A stretch of 64,000 nt of DNA, taken from NCBI GenBank assembly GCA_003134995.1, contig PLDC01000025.1:244882-308881 (forward strand), written 5' to 3'. Both the position numbers and the translations under genes were made by a program. A model generated the notes under the pieces. That model was not told where the DNA came from. It did not search any database and saw nothing but the letters and a program-made list of their open reading frames with translations. Positions 41,765 to 50,650 of the stretch are shown here, in pieces; the first letter of the stretch is position 1, and each line of letters starts with the position of its first letter. This stretch comes from Acidobacteriaceae bacterium. Its GTDB lineage: Bacteria; Acidobacteriota; Terriglobia; Terriglobales; Acidobacteriaceae.

Positions 41765-44047
41765 ATGCAAGCACATCAGTTGGCCTCATCACGGTTGAAA
41801 TTTCTGAGCTGGTTGGCCGTATTCGCCTTGGCACTCGTAGCGACCGCTTGCGGCGGTGGCGGCGGCGGCGGATCTTCAAACCAGTTGCCACCCCCACCGC
41901 CGCCTACTGCAGCCACGCCTGCCTTCTGGCCGGTGCCCGGCTCGTACAGCCAGACCCAATCCGGACAGGCGGTCACGCTGTCAGATAGCTCCTCTGGCGC
42001 AACCATCCACTACACGACGGACGGCACCACACCCACTACTTCATCGACTGCGTACTCGGCTCCGATCACGGTCACCGCCGCAACAACCACAATCCAAGCT
42101 ATCGCCGGCGGTACCAATTTCACATCGAGTCCAGTAGCAAGCGGCCTGTACACGCTTACGCCTCCCGGCAACGGACCTACCGTTCAGGTGGTAGTGACGA
42201 CCGATAATCAGTCGATGCAGTTAGCGGCGCAGCCGGCGGCGCTCAGTTTCTCGACCGCGAACGGCGGCGGCAATCTGGTCTATGTGGATGAAACCCAGGT
42301 TTATCAGACGATCGAAGGATTTGGAGCGGCCACAACCGACTCCGCGATGTACTTGCTGAACGAGGTAGCGACGCCGACTCAACTTTCGCAGGCCATGACC
42401 AACTTGTTCACCTATAACGGCAACTGCGCTGTACTGACGACCTGTGGCATTGGCCTCAGCTTCATCCGCAATCCGATGGGTGCCTCTGACCTAGCGCGGA
42501 CTGTGTATTCCTTCGATGGCGATAGTGGGCCAGTCGATCTCCCTTTGGCGAATTTCTCAATTTCGCACGACCAGGCAGATATCATCCCGCTGATTCTGCA
42601 AGCGAAAACTCTCAACTCCAATCTCAAGATCATGGCCAATCCCTGGAGCCCTCCCGGCTGGATGAAAGATTCCGACTCCATGGTCAGCGGCTCCGCTCAA
42701 AATTACCTTCTTTCCAGCATGTACACCCCTTTCGCCAAGTATTTCGTGGATTACATTCAGGCGTACGCGGCGGCAGGTATCAACATCGACTACATTTCCT
42801 TGCAGAACGAACCGCTATACGTTCCTCCAAGTTACCCTGGAATGTGCATGCCCGCAGATCCCACTGCGACGGACTGCCCCGGGTCGCAAACCGATCAGAT
42901 GACAGCATTGTTTAATAACGTGTTGCCGGCGCTGACTTCCGCCAACCTCACTACGAAAGTGCTGGTGTACGACCACAACTGGGACCGGCCTGATTATCCG
43001 CAGGACGTGCTGATGAATCAGAACTTGAGCCAGATCGCCGGCGTTGCGTGGCACGGATATGGCGGCGCACCGGGCGCGATGACCATTATCCAAAATATGT
43101 TTCCGACAATCGGTACTTATGAAACGGAACACTCGGGTTTCACAACAAATTCCGACCAGAGCAGACTAGACTTTGAAGAAATCACGCAGTGCATGAGGAA
43201 CTGGGCCCGGGCTTACGTGAAATGGAGCCTTGCGCTGAACGAGAGTCAAGGCCCGCACGACGGCGGTTGCAGCACATGCACGGGAATCGTCACCGTGAAC
43301 AGCACCACGGGCAACATCACCTACGGAACTGAGTTCTACACCATGGGCCAATTCAGCAAGTATGTGTTGCCGGGCGCGAAGCGCGTTTATTCCAGCAACA
43401 CTCTGGGAATCGTGACCTCGGCGTTCGTCAATCCTGATAATTCGAGCGTGCTGGTCGCCTTCAACGATTCGACCCAGACTCAAACGTTTTCCACGCAATG
43501 GGGAACGCAATCATTCACCTACACGCTACCCTCGCTCGCAGCAGCGACCTTCACTTGGAGCGGAACCCAGAGCGCTGGAACGCCTGCCTATTCGGTCAGC
43601 GCAACGTCGCAGATTCAGGCCTCCAGCTTCAACAGCACCGCGGGCAACAACACGCTCGGAAACTACGGTGCTTGGGGACTTGAGACAGAACTCACTTCCG
43701 ACACGAATGGCGGCTACGACGTGGGATACTCCAACGATGGAGACTACGCCGTCTACAAAAACATAAACTTCGGCACAGGAGTCTCCACCGTTACCGCCCG
43801 CCTAGCGTGTGATCAAGCCAGCGGCGGAAACTGCGGCGGAACGCTTCAGTTCCACCTGGACTCCCTCAATGGCACTCTCATCGCCTCGGTCGCTATCCCC
43901 TCCACCGGCGGATGGGAAACCTGGCAAACAACTCCAGCGGCGAACGTGTCAGCAGCAAGTGGTGTCCACGATCTGTATGTCGTGTTCGCGGCGCCGACGA
44001 GCGGCACCACAAGCCTGGGCAATTTCAACTGGTTTCAGTTCAATTAA
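41765..44047 (+). CDS. GH30 lipoprotein glucanase with CBM6-like domain
   Basis: A 760-residue lipoprotein. ATG 41765 follows GGGGGAG. Lipobox LVATAC, then a Gly/Pro linker. A chitobiase-C-type beta domain (about 45-125: SGATIHYTTDGTTP), the GH30 barrel (about 145-560) with acid/base Glu in ISLQNEPLY and nucleophile Glu in GTYETEHSG, preceded by QTIEGFGAATTDSA and MANPWSPPGWMK, a GH30 beta-sandwich, and a CBM6-like C-terminus (about 620-760: ASSFNSTAGN, YDVGYSNDGDYAVYKNINFG). GH30 members include beta-1,6-glucanases, glucosylceramidases and xylanases; with GH16 and GH3 in the same putative regulon, beta-1,6-branched beta-1,3-glucan is the best fit. Confidence 0.9.
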   Translation: MQAHQLASSRLKFLSWLAVFALALVATACGGGGGGGSSNQLPPPPPPTAATPAFWPVPGSYSQTQSGQAVTLSDSSSGATIHYTTDGTTPTTSSTAYSAPITVTAATTTIQAIAGGTNFTSSPVASGLYTLTPPGNGPTVQVVVTTDNQSMQLAAQPAALSFSTANGGGNLVYVDETQVYQTIEGFGAATTDSAMYLLNEVATPTQLSQAMTNLFTYNGNCAVLTTCGIGLSFIRNPMGASDLARTVYSFDGDSGPVDLPLANFSISHDQADIIPLILQAKTLNSNLKIMANPWSPPGWMKDSDSMVSGSAQNYLLSSMYTPFAKYFVDYIQAYAAAGINIDYISLQNEPLYVPPSYPGMCMPADPTATDCPGSQTDQMTALFNNVLPALTSANLTTKVLVYDHNWDRPDYPQDVLMNQNLSQIAGVAWHGYGGAPGAMTIIQNMFPTIGTYETEHSGFTTNSDQSRLDFEEITQCMRNWARAYVKWSLALNESQGPHDGGCSTCTGIVTVNSTTGNITYGTEFYTMGQFSKYVLPGAKRVYSSNTLGIVTSAFVNPDNSSVLVAFNDSTQTQTFSTQWGTQSFTYTLPSLAAATFTWSGTQSAGTPAYSVSATSQIQASSFNSTAGNNTLGNYGAWGLETELTSDTNGGYDVGYSNDGDYAVYKNINFGTGVSTVTARLACDQASGGNCGGTLQFHLDSLNGTLIASVAIPSTGGWETWQTTPAANVSAASGVHDLYVVFAAPTSGTTSLGNFNWFQFN

Positions 44048-44087
44048 ACACACTGGTCTAACCAATGCGACGGACCGACGTAGAGGA

Positions 44088-45302
44088 TTACTCGGGAAAA
44101 GGCGCATCCTGCCGAACCACGCGGATATCGTGATCAGTAAATTTATAGTGAAAATCCGCAAGTTCGTATTTCGGCATGTGACACGATGCGCAATCCTTTG
44201 TGCCGACTTTGCACGCGGAACCCGGATGGTCAGCCGCAGGCTTCGTCGAGGCCGTCGCCAAATGGCAACTTAAGCAATTCTTGTCGTAGGCAGCCGTGTC
44301 GCGCACGAGCTTCTGATGAGGATCGTGGCAGGCCACGCAGGTGATCCGTGCATCGCCATTTTTTCCCCAGCACCGGCTCTTTTCCAGGCGATAGGGTTGA
44401 GCACGAACGTTCGCGATTCCCACCGGCGGGGCGAGCTTCACGTCCCACCACGTTCCATGACAGGATCCACAAAAATCGACAGCGTCCGCCGGACTGAGCT
44501 TGCCCGGATCGAAGATCGCATTCGTTTCTTGATTGTTATCTTTTTGATCACTCTCCAGCACCTGGCCTTCGGCGGCTGCCGCTTTCTGAGCGATTGCGTG
44601 CTTCAATCCTGGCCCGTGGCAGGCTTCGCATGTAATCCCCGGAATGATCCGGCTGCGGTCCAGCTTGTCGCCAATAGTTGAAGCGGTCGCATGGCACGCG
44701 AAGCAACGAATCAACTCCGCTCCGATGACAGGACGCGCCATCGCCTGTTCGAGATTCTGCGCGTCGGTAAGTTTGCGGCCCGGCGTGAAATCGAGTCCCT
44801 TCAGCGTGTCGAAGTAGGACGCGCGGCTTTCGAAGAAATTCCCGTCTCGCTCGAAGAGATACGATTGGCCGACGTGACCGTCGCCGAACAACCAGGTCAA
44901 CGGCGCCGAGAGAGTTTGCGAACCGTCCCTGACGCTGTAGACGCTCTTGCCCGCCGTGGTCGCCATTTCGTAATTAATTTTTCCGGATTGAAAAGCTAAC
45001 CGATCCCTCTTCGAGAGAATTTCCGATTCCGCAACCGGCTGAGCGGTCAGCGCCATGGGCGTGTATTTCTGCGTCGCCGCTTTGCCCGCGTGACATTTGG
45101 CGCACTCCGCGGGACCAACATACTGATCTGCCGATGGAGCACTGTGCCTCGGCCACCAACCGCGATACAGAAGGCGGTCCTCGGTGGCCATCTGCGCGCG
45201 CATTAGACCGACAGAAAAAATACAAATAACGATGGTCGCGAAAAATAAGCTGGCTGCCGCGAAACGCAAGACGAATCGCTTGCTAGTTCCGCGCCAGTAC
45301 AT
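44088..45302 (-). CDS. heptahaem cytochrome c
   Basis: A 404-residue exported protein with an N-terminal hydrophobic anchor (about 10-32) and seven CxxCH motifs: CAKCH, CFACH, CEACH, CGSCH, CVACH, CLSCH, CASCH. Order and spacing follow the cytochrome at 36136 (for example both have CERCHGPG/CEACHGPG, CxxCHDPH and a final CxSCHMPK), so they are paralogues; this one lacks the TPR tail. The start lies inside the LacI gene, a 20-bp overlap, implying coupled translation from the regulator transcript. Probable periplasmic electron carrier; partner unknown. Confidence 0.88.
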   Translation of the reverse strand: MYWRGTSKRFVLRFAAASLFFATIVICIFSVGLMRAQMATEDRLLYRGWWPRHSAPSADQYVGPAECAKCHAGKAATQKYTPMALTAQPVAESEILSKRDRLAFQSGKINYEMATTAGKSVYSVRDGSQTLSAPLTWLFGDGHVGQSYLFERDGNFFESRASYFDTLKGLDFTPGRKLTDAQNLEQAMARPVIGAELIRCFACHATASTIGDKLDRSRIIPGITCEACHGPGLKHAIAQKAAAAEGQVLESDQKDNNQETNAIFDPGKLSPADAVDFCGSCHGTWWDVKLAPPVGIANVRAQPYRLEKSRCWGKNGDARITCVACHDPHQKLVRDTAAYDKNCLSCHLATASTKPAADHPGSACKVGTKDCASCHMPKYELADFHYKFTDHDIRVVRQDAPFPE

Positions 45303-46377
45303 CTTGGCTATCCCCCGTGTGAAGCGGCGCAGCGGGTGAAGCGAGCGCCCTGGCGGTTGAATTACGGACTACGAATTCTGGCTCAATTGCGATTTCTGCT
45401 ACCCACTCTTCGCGCTCTTCGATGCGGTTTAGCAAAGTGCGAGCGGCAATCTCCCCAATCTTTTCTAGTGGCTGCCGCACAGTCGTCAGACTTGGATTGT
45501 TATGCAGAGCAATCTGAATATCGTCAAAGCCGACCACTGAAATATCTTCAGGAACTCGCAACCCCGCCTCCTGAAATGCGCGGATGGAGCCAATCGCCGA
45601 AATATCGTTATACGCAAACAAAGCCGTGAACGGACGTTTACGAGCCAGCAGATCTTTCGCGAAAGGATAACCCAACTGCGGCGTAGGATCGTCGCCTTCG
45701 AGTTGAACGATAAGTTCCGCCGGCATGGCGATGCCCAGTTCCTTTGCAACTTCACAGATTGCCGACCAGCGATCCTCGCAATCCGAGCTCAACGCAGATC
45801 CCTTCATGAAGGCAATTTGCTTATGACCCAACTCAACCAGATGACTCAACGCCAACCACGCGGCGCGCCGGTGATCCAGAACGATATTCGTAACCCCTTC
45901 CATGCGCCGGTGCCCCGCCACCGCCACCGTTGGCAGCGGCATAGGACGACTAATCGACATGTCCACCGTAATGAAGCCTTCAACACCACGGTCTAGCAGC
46001 ATGTGCGAATAAGTATCCAGCAGTTCGGGGTCGTGCCGGTGAGCCACCGTCAGAAAGAAGAAGTTTTTCTGCCGCAGATATCGTTCAATCCCGCTGATAA
46101 CCAGGGAACCATAAAAGTCACCGATCTCTTCGGCCACCACACCAATCATGTAGGTGCGCTTCACCCGCAAGTTGCGGGCATAGAAACTCGGCCGATAATT
46201 CAGTTCGCGAGCGGCAGCGAGAATTCGCTCCTGCGTGTGCATCGGGACCGACCGGGACGCCGCGCTCCGGTTCAGAACCGCAGAACAGGTGCCCTTCGTG
46301 AGACCTACACGTTCGGCGACCATTTTCAAGGTGACGGCTCCGTTCTTATTGTCACCCTTCTTTTTCAGGGCTGTCAT
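45283..46377 (-). CDS. LacI-family regulator, likely master regulator of the beta-glucan genes
   Basis: A 364-residue LacI/GalR protein. HTH about 16-62 (TLKMVAERVGLTKGTCSAVLN, hinge NYRPSFYARNL), then effector-binding domain (IGVVAEEIGDFYGSLVIS, NIVLDHRRAAW, GHKQIAFMKG, EDISVVGFDDIQIA). AAGGAG lies ten bases before the ATG. Divergent from the TonB receptor at 46655 across a 277-bp control region with two copies of the AGAATACCGGTATTCT-type palindrome; further copies precede GH16/GH30 and GH3. A paralogue of 548-1639. Effector unknown; an oligosaccharide of beta-glucan is inferred. Confidence 0.9.
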   Translation of the reverse strand: MTALKKKGDNKNGAVTLKMVAERVGLTKGTCSAVLNRSAASRSVPMHTQERILAAARELNYRPSFYARNLRVKRTYMIGVVAEEIGDFYGSLVISGIERYLRQKNFFFLTVAHRHDPELLDTYSHMLLDRGVEGFITVDMSISRPMPLPTVAVAGHRRMEGVTNIVLDHRRAAWLALSHLVELGHKQIAFMKGSALSSDCEDRWSAICEVAKELGIAMPAELIVQLEGDDPTPQLGYPFAKDLLARKRPFTALFAYNDISAIGSIRAFQEAGLRVPEDISVVGFDDIQIALHNNPSLTTVRQPLEKIGEIAARTLLNRIEEREEWVAEIAIEPEFVVRNSTARALASPAAPLHTGDSQDVLARN

Positions 46378-46425
46378 TCGGCCATCGCTCCTTCAAAACA
46401 CGCGATTTCGAGCGCCATCATGCCA

Positions 46426-46438
46426 ATGGGGCTAAATG
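46426..46438 (+). repeat. 13-bp direct repeat, copy 1
   Basis: ATGGGGCTAAATG, repeated exactly at 46575-46587, 149 bp downstream, flanking the two operators. Role unknown; a second regulator's sites or repeated start-region elements are possible. Confidence 0.5.
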
Positions 46439-46505
46439 CCAAGCATTCTACCTCATTTGTCCAAAATGGGAGCTTACCGCACCAAGTGTGATGCAAGAAC
46501 GACCT

Positions 46506-46521
46506 AGAATACCGGTTTGTT
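46506..46521. promoter_or_regulatory. candidate operator O1 upstream of TonB receptor
   Basis: AGAATACCGGTTTGTT, 13 of 16 matches to AGAATACCGGTATTCT. The 15 bases CTAGAATACCGGTTT are identical to those at 56404-56418 before GH3. Confidence 0.65.
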
Positions 46522-46536
46522 GCAGGGGTTCATTTT

Positions 46537-46552
46537 AGAATATCGGTATTTT
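46537..46552. promoter_or_regulatory. candidate operator O2 upstream of TonB receptor
   Basis: AGAATATCGGTATTTT, 14 of 16 matches to the palindrome, centred 31 bp (about three helical turns) from O1 and ending four bases before TTGACA. Confidence 0.7.
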
Positions 46553-46556
46553 TATC

Positions 46557-46586
46557 TTGACAACCTAACCTCACATGGGGCTAAAT
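46557..46586 (+). promoter_or_regulatory. candidate promoter of second TonB receptor
   Basis: A perfect -35 TTGACA (46557-46562) is followed by CTAAAT at 46581-46586 after 18 bases. The -10 is poor and lies within the second copy of the 13-bp repeat (46575-46587). TATAAA at 46598 is an alternative -10. Confidence 0.4.
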
Positions 46587-46587
46587 G
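46575..46587 (+). repeat. 13-bp direct repeat, copy 2
   Basis: ATGGGGCTAAATG, exact copy of 46426-46438, at the predicted -10 region. Confidence 0.5.
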
Positions 46588-46654
46588 TCCGTCGTAGTAT
46601 AAAAAGGCTAGTTTGTAACAATTCAAAATTCCGATGCGTGTTCCAGGAGATCCG

Positions 46655-49600
46655 ATGAGAAGGACTGGGCTGGGGGTGCTGTTTAGCTGGTTAGTGCTGA
46701 TTCTCGCGCCATTAATGGCCGCACAGCAGACAAATGGCATTATTCAGGGTACCGTCGCCGATGCCGCAGGAGCAGTTGTGGCCGGAGCCGAAGTTGTCGT
46801 TGTTTCCGACAACACTGACTTTTCTCGCTCGGTGAACTCCGGCACAGACGGAAGCTACGCCTTCACCGAACTTCCTCCCGGTCGATACCACGTCAAGATC
46901 ACGAAGCAGGGTTTCAAGACGGAGAACCAGCAGAACATCGATCTGCACGTCGGTTCGACCGTCGTCCTTAATGTGAAACTTACTGTGGGCAGCGTGTCTG
47001 AGGCCCTGACCGTGGAGGCCAACCCCATCGCAGTCGAAACGACGACCGCACAGCTGGGCACTATAACTGAAGGTGCGCAGGTTCGCGAATTGCCGTTGAA
47101 TGGGCTCAACTTTATCGGCTTGGCGCTGCTGGTCCCAGGCGCCTCGACTATGGACGGGTTCAGTGCCAGCACCAAGGGCGTTCTCGGCGGATCCGATATC
47201 GTTTTCAGCGGCGGTCAGCGCACCGGCAACGTATTTACCGTCGATTCAGCCCCCAATAACGACATGGGCTCGCAGCGCACAATTCTGGCTTACCCTTCGA
47301 TCGATGCCATATCGGAAATAAAGATTGTAACCAACGCCTACGGGCCAGAGTACGGGCAATCCGGAGGCGGGCAAGTCAACATAGTCACCCGCAGTGGCAC
47401 CAACGGTCTCCACGGAACCGTCTATTACTTCGGAAGAAACGATGCATTGGATGCCAATAACTGGTTCAACACGAATACCACGCCGAACATACGGAAAGGC
47501 GAGTTGCGTCGGAACGATTTCGGTTTCTCCATAGGCGGGCCAATTAAGAAGGACAAGCTGTTCTTCTTCTTCTCCCAGGAATTCAATCGGGAGATTGATG
47601 GGGACCTTCACACCGGGCAAACCCCGAGCGCCGCCGAACTCGCAGGAGATTTCAGCGGATCTTCAACAGCTTCAGGCGGCTTGCCCCACCTGACAAATTG
47701 CTACTTCAATGCCAACGCGCCGCAATTCGGCATCGTTGATTTTCCCGTGGCAGATCCCGCCACCGGAACCGCATTCGGGCCCGCGACCGACCCCATTACG
47801 GGCCTGCCCACCGGCGACTACCAAAACATCGGCCAGACATCGGAGGGTTTTAGTCCGGGCGGGACGCTCATTGCCCACCTATACCCTGCATCCAATGTGA
47901 CTCCCACCGCTGCCAATCCCTGCCCCAATCCCGACTATAAGCAACTGCTCAACTCGCCGGTTAACTTATGGCAGAGTTTTGGACGCTTGGACTACAACGT
48001 GAACAAATCCACAATTTTAATGCTCACTTATACCCAATCGCACTGGAGCCAGCCCGCCCCCAGTCTTCCGGGAGGAGAGTGGGGCGACACCGGATTTCCA
48101 GCGGTCGATTCTTCCTGGGCGCAACCCTCGAGGATCGCGGCAATTCGACTCAGTAAGACGATTGGAAGCACAGCAGTCAACGATTTCCAATTCAGCTATT
48201 CCGGCAACAGGATTGACATCACTTCCGGAGGCACCAATCCCACCCTTCCCGCGCAGATCTACACGGACATGATCCCAACCTTCCCGCTATCGGGGAAAAC
48301 TGCTGGAGGCAACCTCGCACCACCTGTCTTCTGGGGTCCTGGAGGCTATAGCACTCTGTGGAACGCGGCTCCCTGGTACAACCGGATGGACCGCTACACT
48401 TGGACGGACGATTACAGCAAAGTGGTTGGCAAGCATCAATTTAAGTTCGGCGCCTTGCTCGCCCACAACGTCAAAGATCAGCCCAATAATGGCGACTTCA
48501 ATGAATCACCTGCCCTTTGGGGGTACCCCGGTACCTGCACCTCAGGGGCCGGTTCCGCTGCCTGCGGCGGTACCGCTCCTTGGGGGCCGCTGGCCGCGCC
48601 CGTTGGAAACGCTATCGCCGACATTCTAATTAATGGCTCCGTATGGGGCTACGGCGAGTCCAACGCCTTGCACAACGCCACCGGTCGCTACCAGGATTAT
48701 GAATTTTATGGCGGAGATTCGTTCCGAGCCAGCCGTCGCGTGACAATCAACTATGGTTTCCGCTGGTCGCTGCTGATGCAACCCTATGCAGCGGACAACG
48801 AACTTGCTTTCTTTAGCCCAGGCCAGTTCAGCCTCGGCGCGGATTCGAGTGCCTGCGATGGACTTATTACAGCGCCAGGGGCTAAGGTTACCTGCGCTGG
48901 CGTGGGCCAGGCAGGCTCTGCCAACGGCACGAGTCGCTCCGTTGTTGGCAATGTCTACCACAATATTGCCCCACGGTTCGGAGTCGCATGGGATGTATTC
49001 GGCGACGGAAAAACCTCAGTTCGAGCCGGAGCAGGACAATTCTTCGTCCGCTACCAGCTCGATCCCTTCATTATCCAGGGAACCCAGAATCCTCCCTTCG
49101 TTCAAAAGTCCAGTGGCGTCAGGTATTTGGATGGGACTGCACCAGCTTCTCCTTCGTATGGGTATCCGACTTTCGGGCGAACCCTTAACGCTGACATTCC
49201 GAATAACTGGCAATGGAATCTGAGCATTTCGAGGGAACTCTTCCGGAACAATACAATGCAAGTAAGCTACGTGGGAAACCGCGGTAACCACTTGCAAGAC
49301 TACACTGACGTTTCCCAGGTAACCCCCGTCGCGGGCAACCCAGTCTCGACTGCGGCCAATCCGAATGTTTGCGGCGCCCCATACGCGACTCCCGGGATTC
49401 CAAATAACGGTCTGCCCGTCGCCATTCCTGTAGGGATGACCTGCCGTCAGGCTTTCGCGATAGAAAACATACAGGGCAACGGAGGAGGCAATGCCGCATA
49501 CCGTCCCTACATGAGCGTCTTGGGGGGCGGCCAAGCCACCAGCGGCCAGGCAGAATTGCCCGTCGCCGACTTTGAAGGGTATTCCAACTATCACTCCCTG

Positions 49601-50563
49601 CAGGCAACGTGGAGAGGAAGGATTGATTCAAGAGGCTCGCTCTACCAATTCTCCTATACGTGGTCGAAGGCGCTGGCGCTCCAGGGCGTTCAAGGGCTGA
49701 TTGGCCAGGGAGCAACCGATGTCTTTAGCGACAACCTGGATCCTCGTCGTGACTACGGTCCTACCGGGTTCAATCGTCCTCAGATGTTCACGGGCTCTGT
49801 GATCTATGTGCTTCCCGGCCTGAAAGGCGCGAACGCGATTGAACGAGGTGCCTTGGGCGGTTGGTCTATCGAGCCGGTCATGGTATTCGAGAGCGGCGTT
49901 CCGGTCGTACCCACGACAGGTGCCGATCTGTGGGGCACTGGGACCAATCAGGATCGGCCAAACCGCGTGCCTGGTCAATCCTGCCGTGCACACGGTACGG
50001 GAATCGAAAGCCAATGGATAAATCCCAAAGCATTCAGCCTTTATGGAATACCGCTGGGAACCGACGGGAATGCTTCGCTCGGGGATTGCTACGGCCCCGG
50101 CGAGAACAACTGGGATATCGCGCTGCATAAAGACTTCAAGATTTCGGACCGCCTGAGTGTGCAATTCCGGTTTGAATTCTTCAATGCCTTCAACAAAACC
50201 CAGTTCGAGGGCGTAAATGGCGGCTTGGGCGGCGCTCAGGCGTGCTTTGGGGACGTGAACGGGAACGGTGTCGGCGTTAACCCCCCCACCACTAACGCCT
50301 CTAGCCCCCTTTCCGGCGATAATTGCTATTTGCTCGGAAATCCTATCAACCAGCAAACCATACCGAACGGGACGAACGTGACCGGGGTGAACGCCGCGTA
50401 TCAGGTAATTCCTGGGCCAGTTGCCAGTCCGACGACTGGCATCACGAGTCCACTCAGTGTGACTCTGCTCTCACCCAATTCAATTGGGGAATCGGGCTTC
50501 GGCCAGGCTTCCTATACGCGTCCGGCTCGGCAGATTCAATACGCCCTCAGATTTACTTTCTGA
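46655..50563 (+). CDS. TonB-dependent receptor with carboxypeptidase-regulatory N-domain (Oar-like)
   Basis: A 1302-residue outer-membrane receptor. ATG 46655 follows AGGAG five bases upstream. Signal peptide about 1-23; carboxypeptidase-regulatory-like domain (about 27-110: IIQGTVADAAGAVVAGAEVV, FTELPPGRYHVKITKQGF); plug (about 120-230, PEYGQSGGGQVNIVTRSGTN); then a very long barrel ending YALRFTF with terminal Phe. Same family as 1838-5404, no SusD. Control by the divergent LacI protein is inferred from two operators upstream. Likely imports or binds a beta-glucan oligosaccharide (inference from the regulon). A strong terminator follows at 50597. Confidence 0.9.
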   Translation: MRRTGLGVLFSWLVLILAPLMAAQQTNGIIQGTVADAAGAVVAGAEVVVVSDNTDFSRSVNSGTDGSYAFTELPPGRYHVKITKQGFKTENQQNIDLHVGSTVVLNVKLTVGSVSEALTVEANPIAVETTTAQLGTITEGAQVRELPLNGLNFIGLALLVPGASTMDGFSASTKGVLGGSDIVFSGGQRTGNVFTVDSAPNNDMGSQRTILAYPSIDAISEIKIVTNAYGPEYGQSGGGQVNIVTRSGTNGLHGTVYYFGRNDALDANNWFNTNTTPNIRKGELRRNDFGFSIGGPIKKDKLFFFFSQEFNREIDGDLHTGQTPSAAELAGDFSGSSTASGGLPHLTNCYFNANAPQFGIVDFPVADPATGTAFGPATDPITGLPTGDYQNIGQTSEGFSPGGTLIAHLYPASNVTPTAANPCPNPDYKQLLNSPVNLWQSFGRLDYNVNKSTILMLTYTQSHWSQPAPSLPGGEWGDTGFPAVDSSWAQPSRIAAIRLSKTIGSTAVNDFQFSYSGNRIDITSGGTNPTLPAQIYTDMIPTFPLSGKTAGGNLAPPVFWGPGGYSTLWNAAPWYNRMDRYTWTDDYSKVVGKHQFKFGALLAHNVKDQPNNGDFNESPALWGYPGTCTSGAGSAACGGTAPWGPLAAPVGNAIADILINGSVWGYGESNALHNATGRYQDYEFYGGDSFRASRRVTINYGFRWSLLMQPYAADNELAFFSPGQFSLGADSSACDGLITAPGAKVTCAGVGQAGSANGTSRSVVGNVYHNIAPRFGVAWDVFGDGKTSVRAGAGQFFVRYQLDPFIIQGTQNPPFVQKSSGVRYLDGTAPASPSYGYPTFGRTLNADIPNNWQWNLSISRELFRNNTMQVSYVGNRGNHLQDYTDVSQVTPVAGNPVSTAANPNVCGAPYATPGIPNNGLPVAIPVGMTCRQAFAIENIQGNGGGNAAYRPYMSVLGGGQATSGQAELPVADFEGYSNYHSLQATWRGRIDSRGSLYQFSYTWSKALALQGVQGLIGQGATDVFSDNLDPRRDYGPTGFNRPQMFTGSVIYVLPGLKGANAIERGALGGWSIEPVMVFESGVPVVPTTGADLWGTGTNQDRPNRVPGQSCRAHGTGIESQWINPKAFSLYGIPLGTDGNASLGDCYGPGENNWDIALHKDFKISDRLSVQFRFEFFNAFNKTQFEGVNGGLGGAQACFGDVNGNGVGVNPPTTNASSPLSGDNCYLLGNPINQQTIPNGTNVTGVNAAYQVIPGPVASPTTGITSPLSVTLLSPNSIGESGFGQASYTRPARQIQYALRFTF

Positions 50564-50596
50564 GGCTTGACGGACAAATTGCTGCAGCGTCTAATG

Positions 50597-50634
50597 GAGG
50601 CGAGGCTCAAACGAGCTTCGCCTCTCATTATTTT
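50597..50634 (+). terminator. rho-independent terminator after second TonB receptor
   Basis: Stem GAGGCGAGGCTC (50597-50608) with GAGCTTCGCCTC (50613-50624), one G-U pair, loop AAAC, then TCATTATTTT. It separates the receptor from the TPR gene. Confidence 0.85.
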
Positions 50635-50650
50635 GAATCGGACTCTTCCA

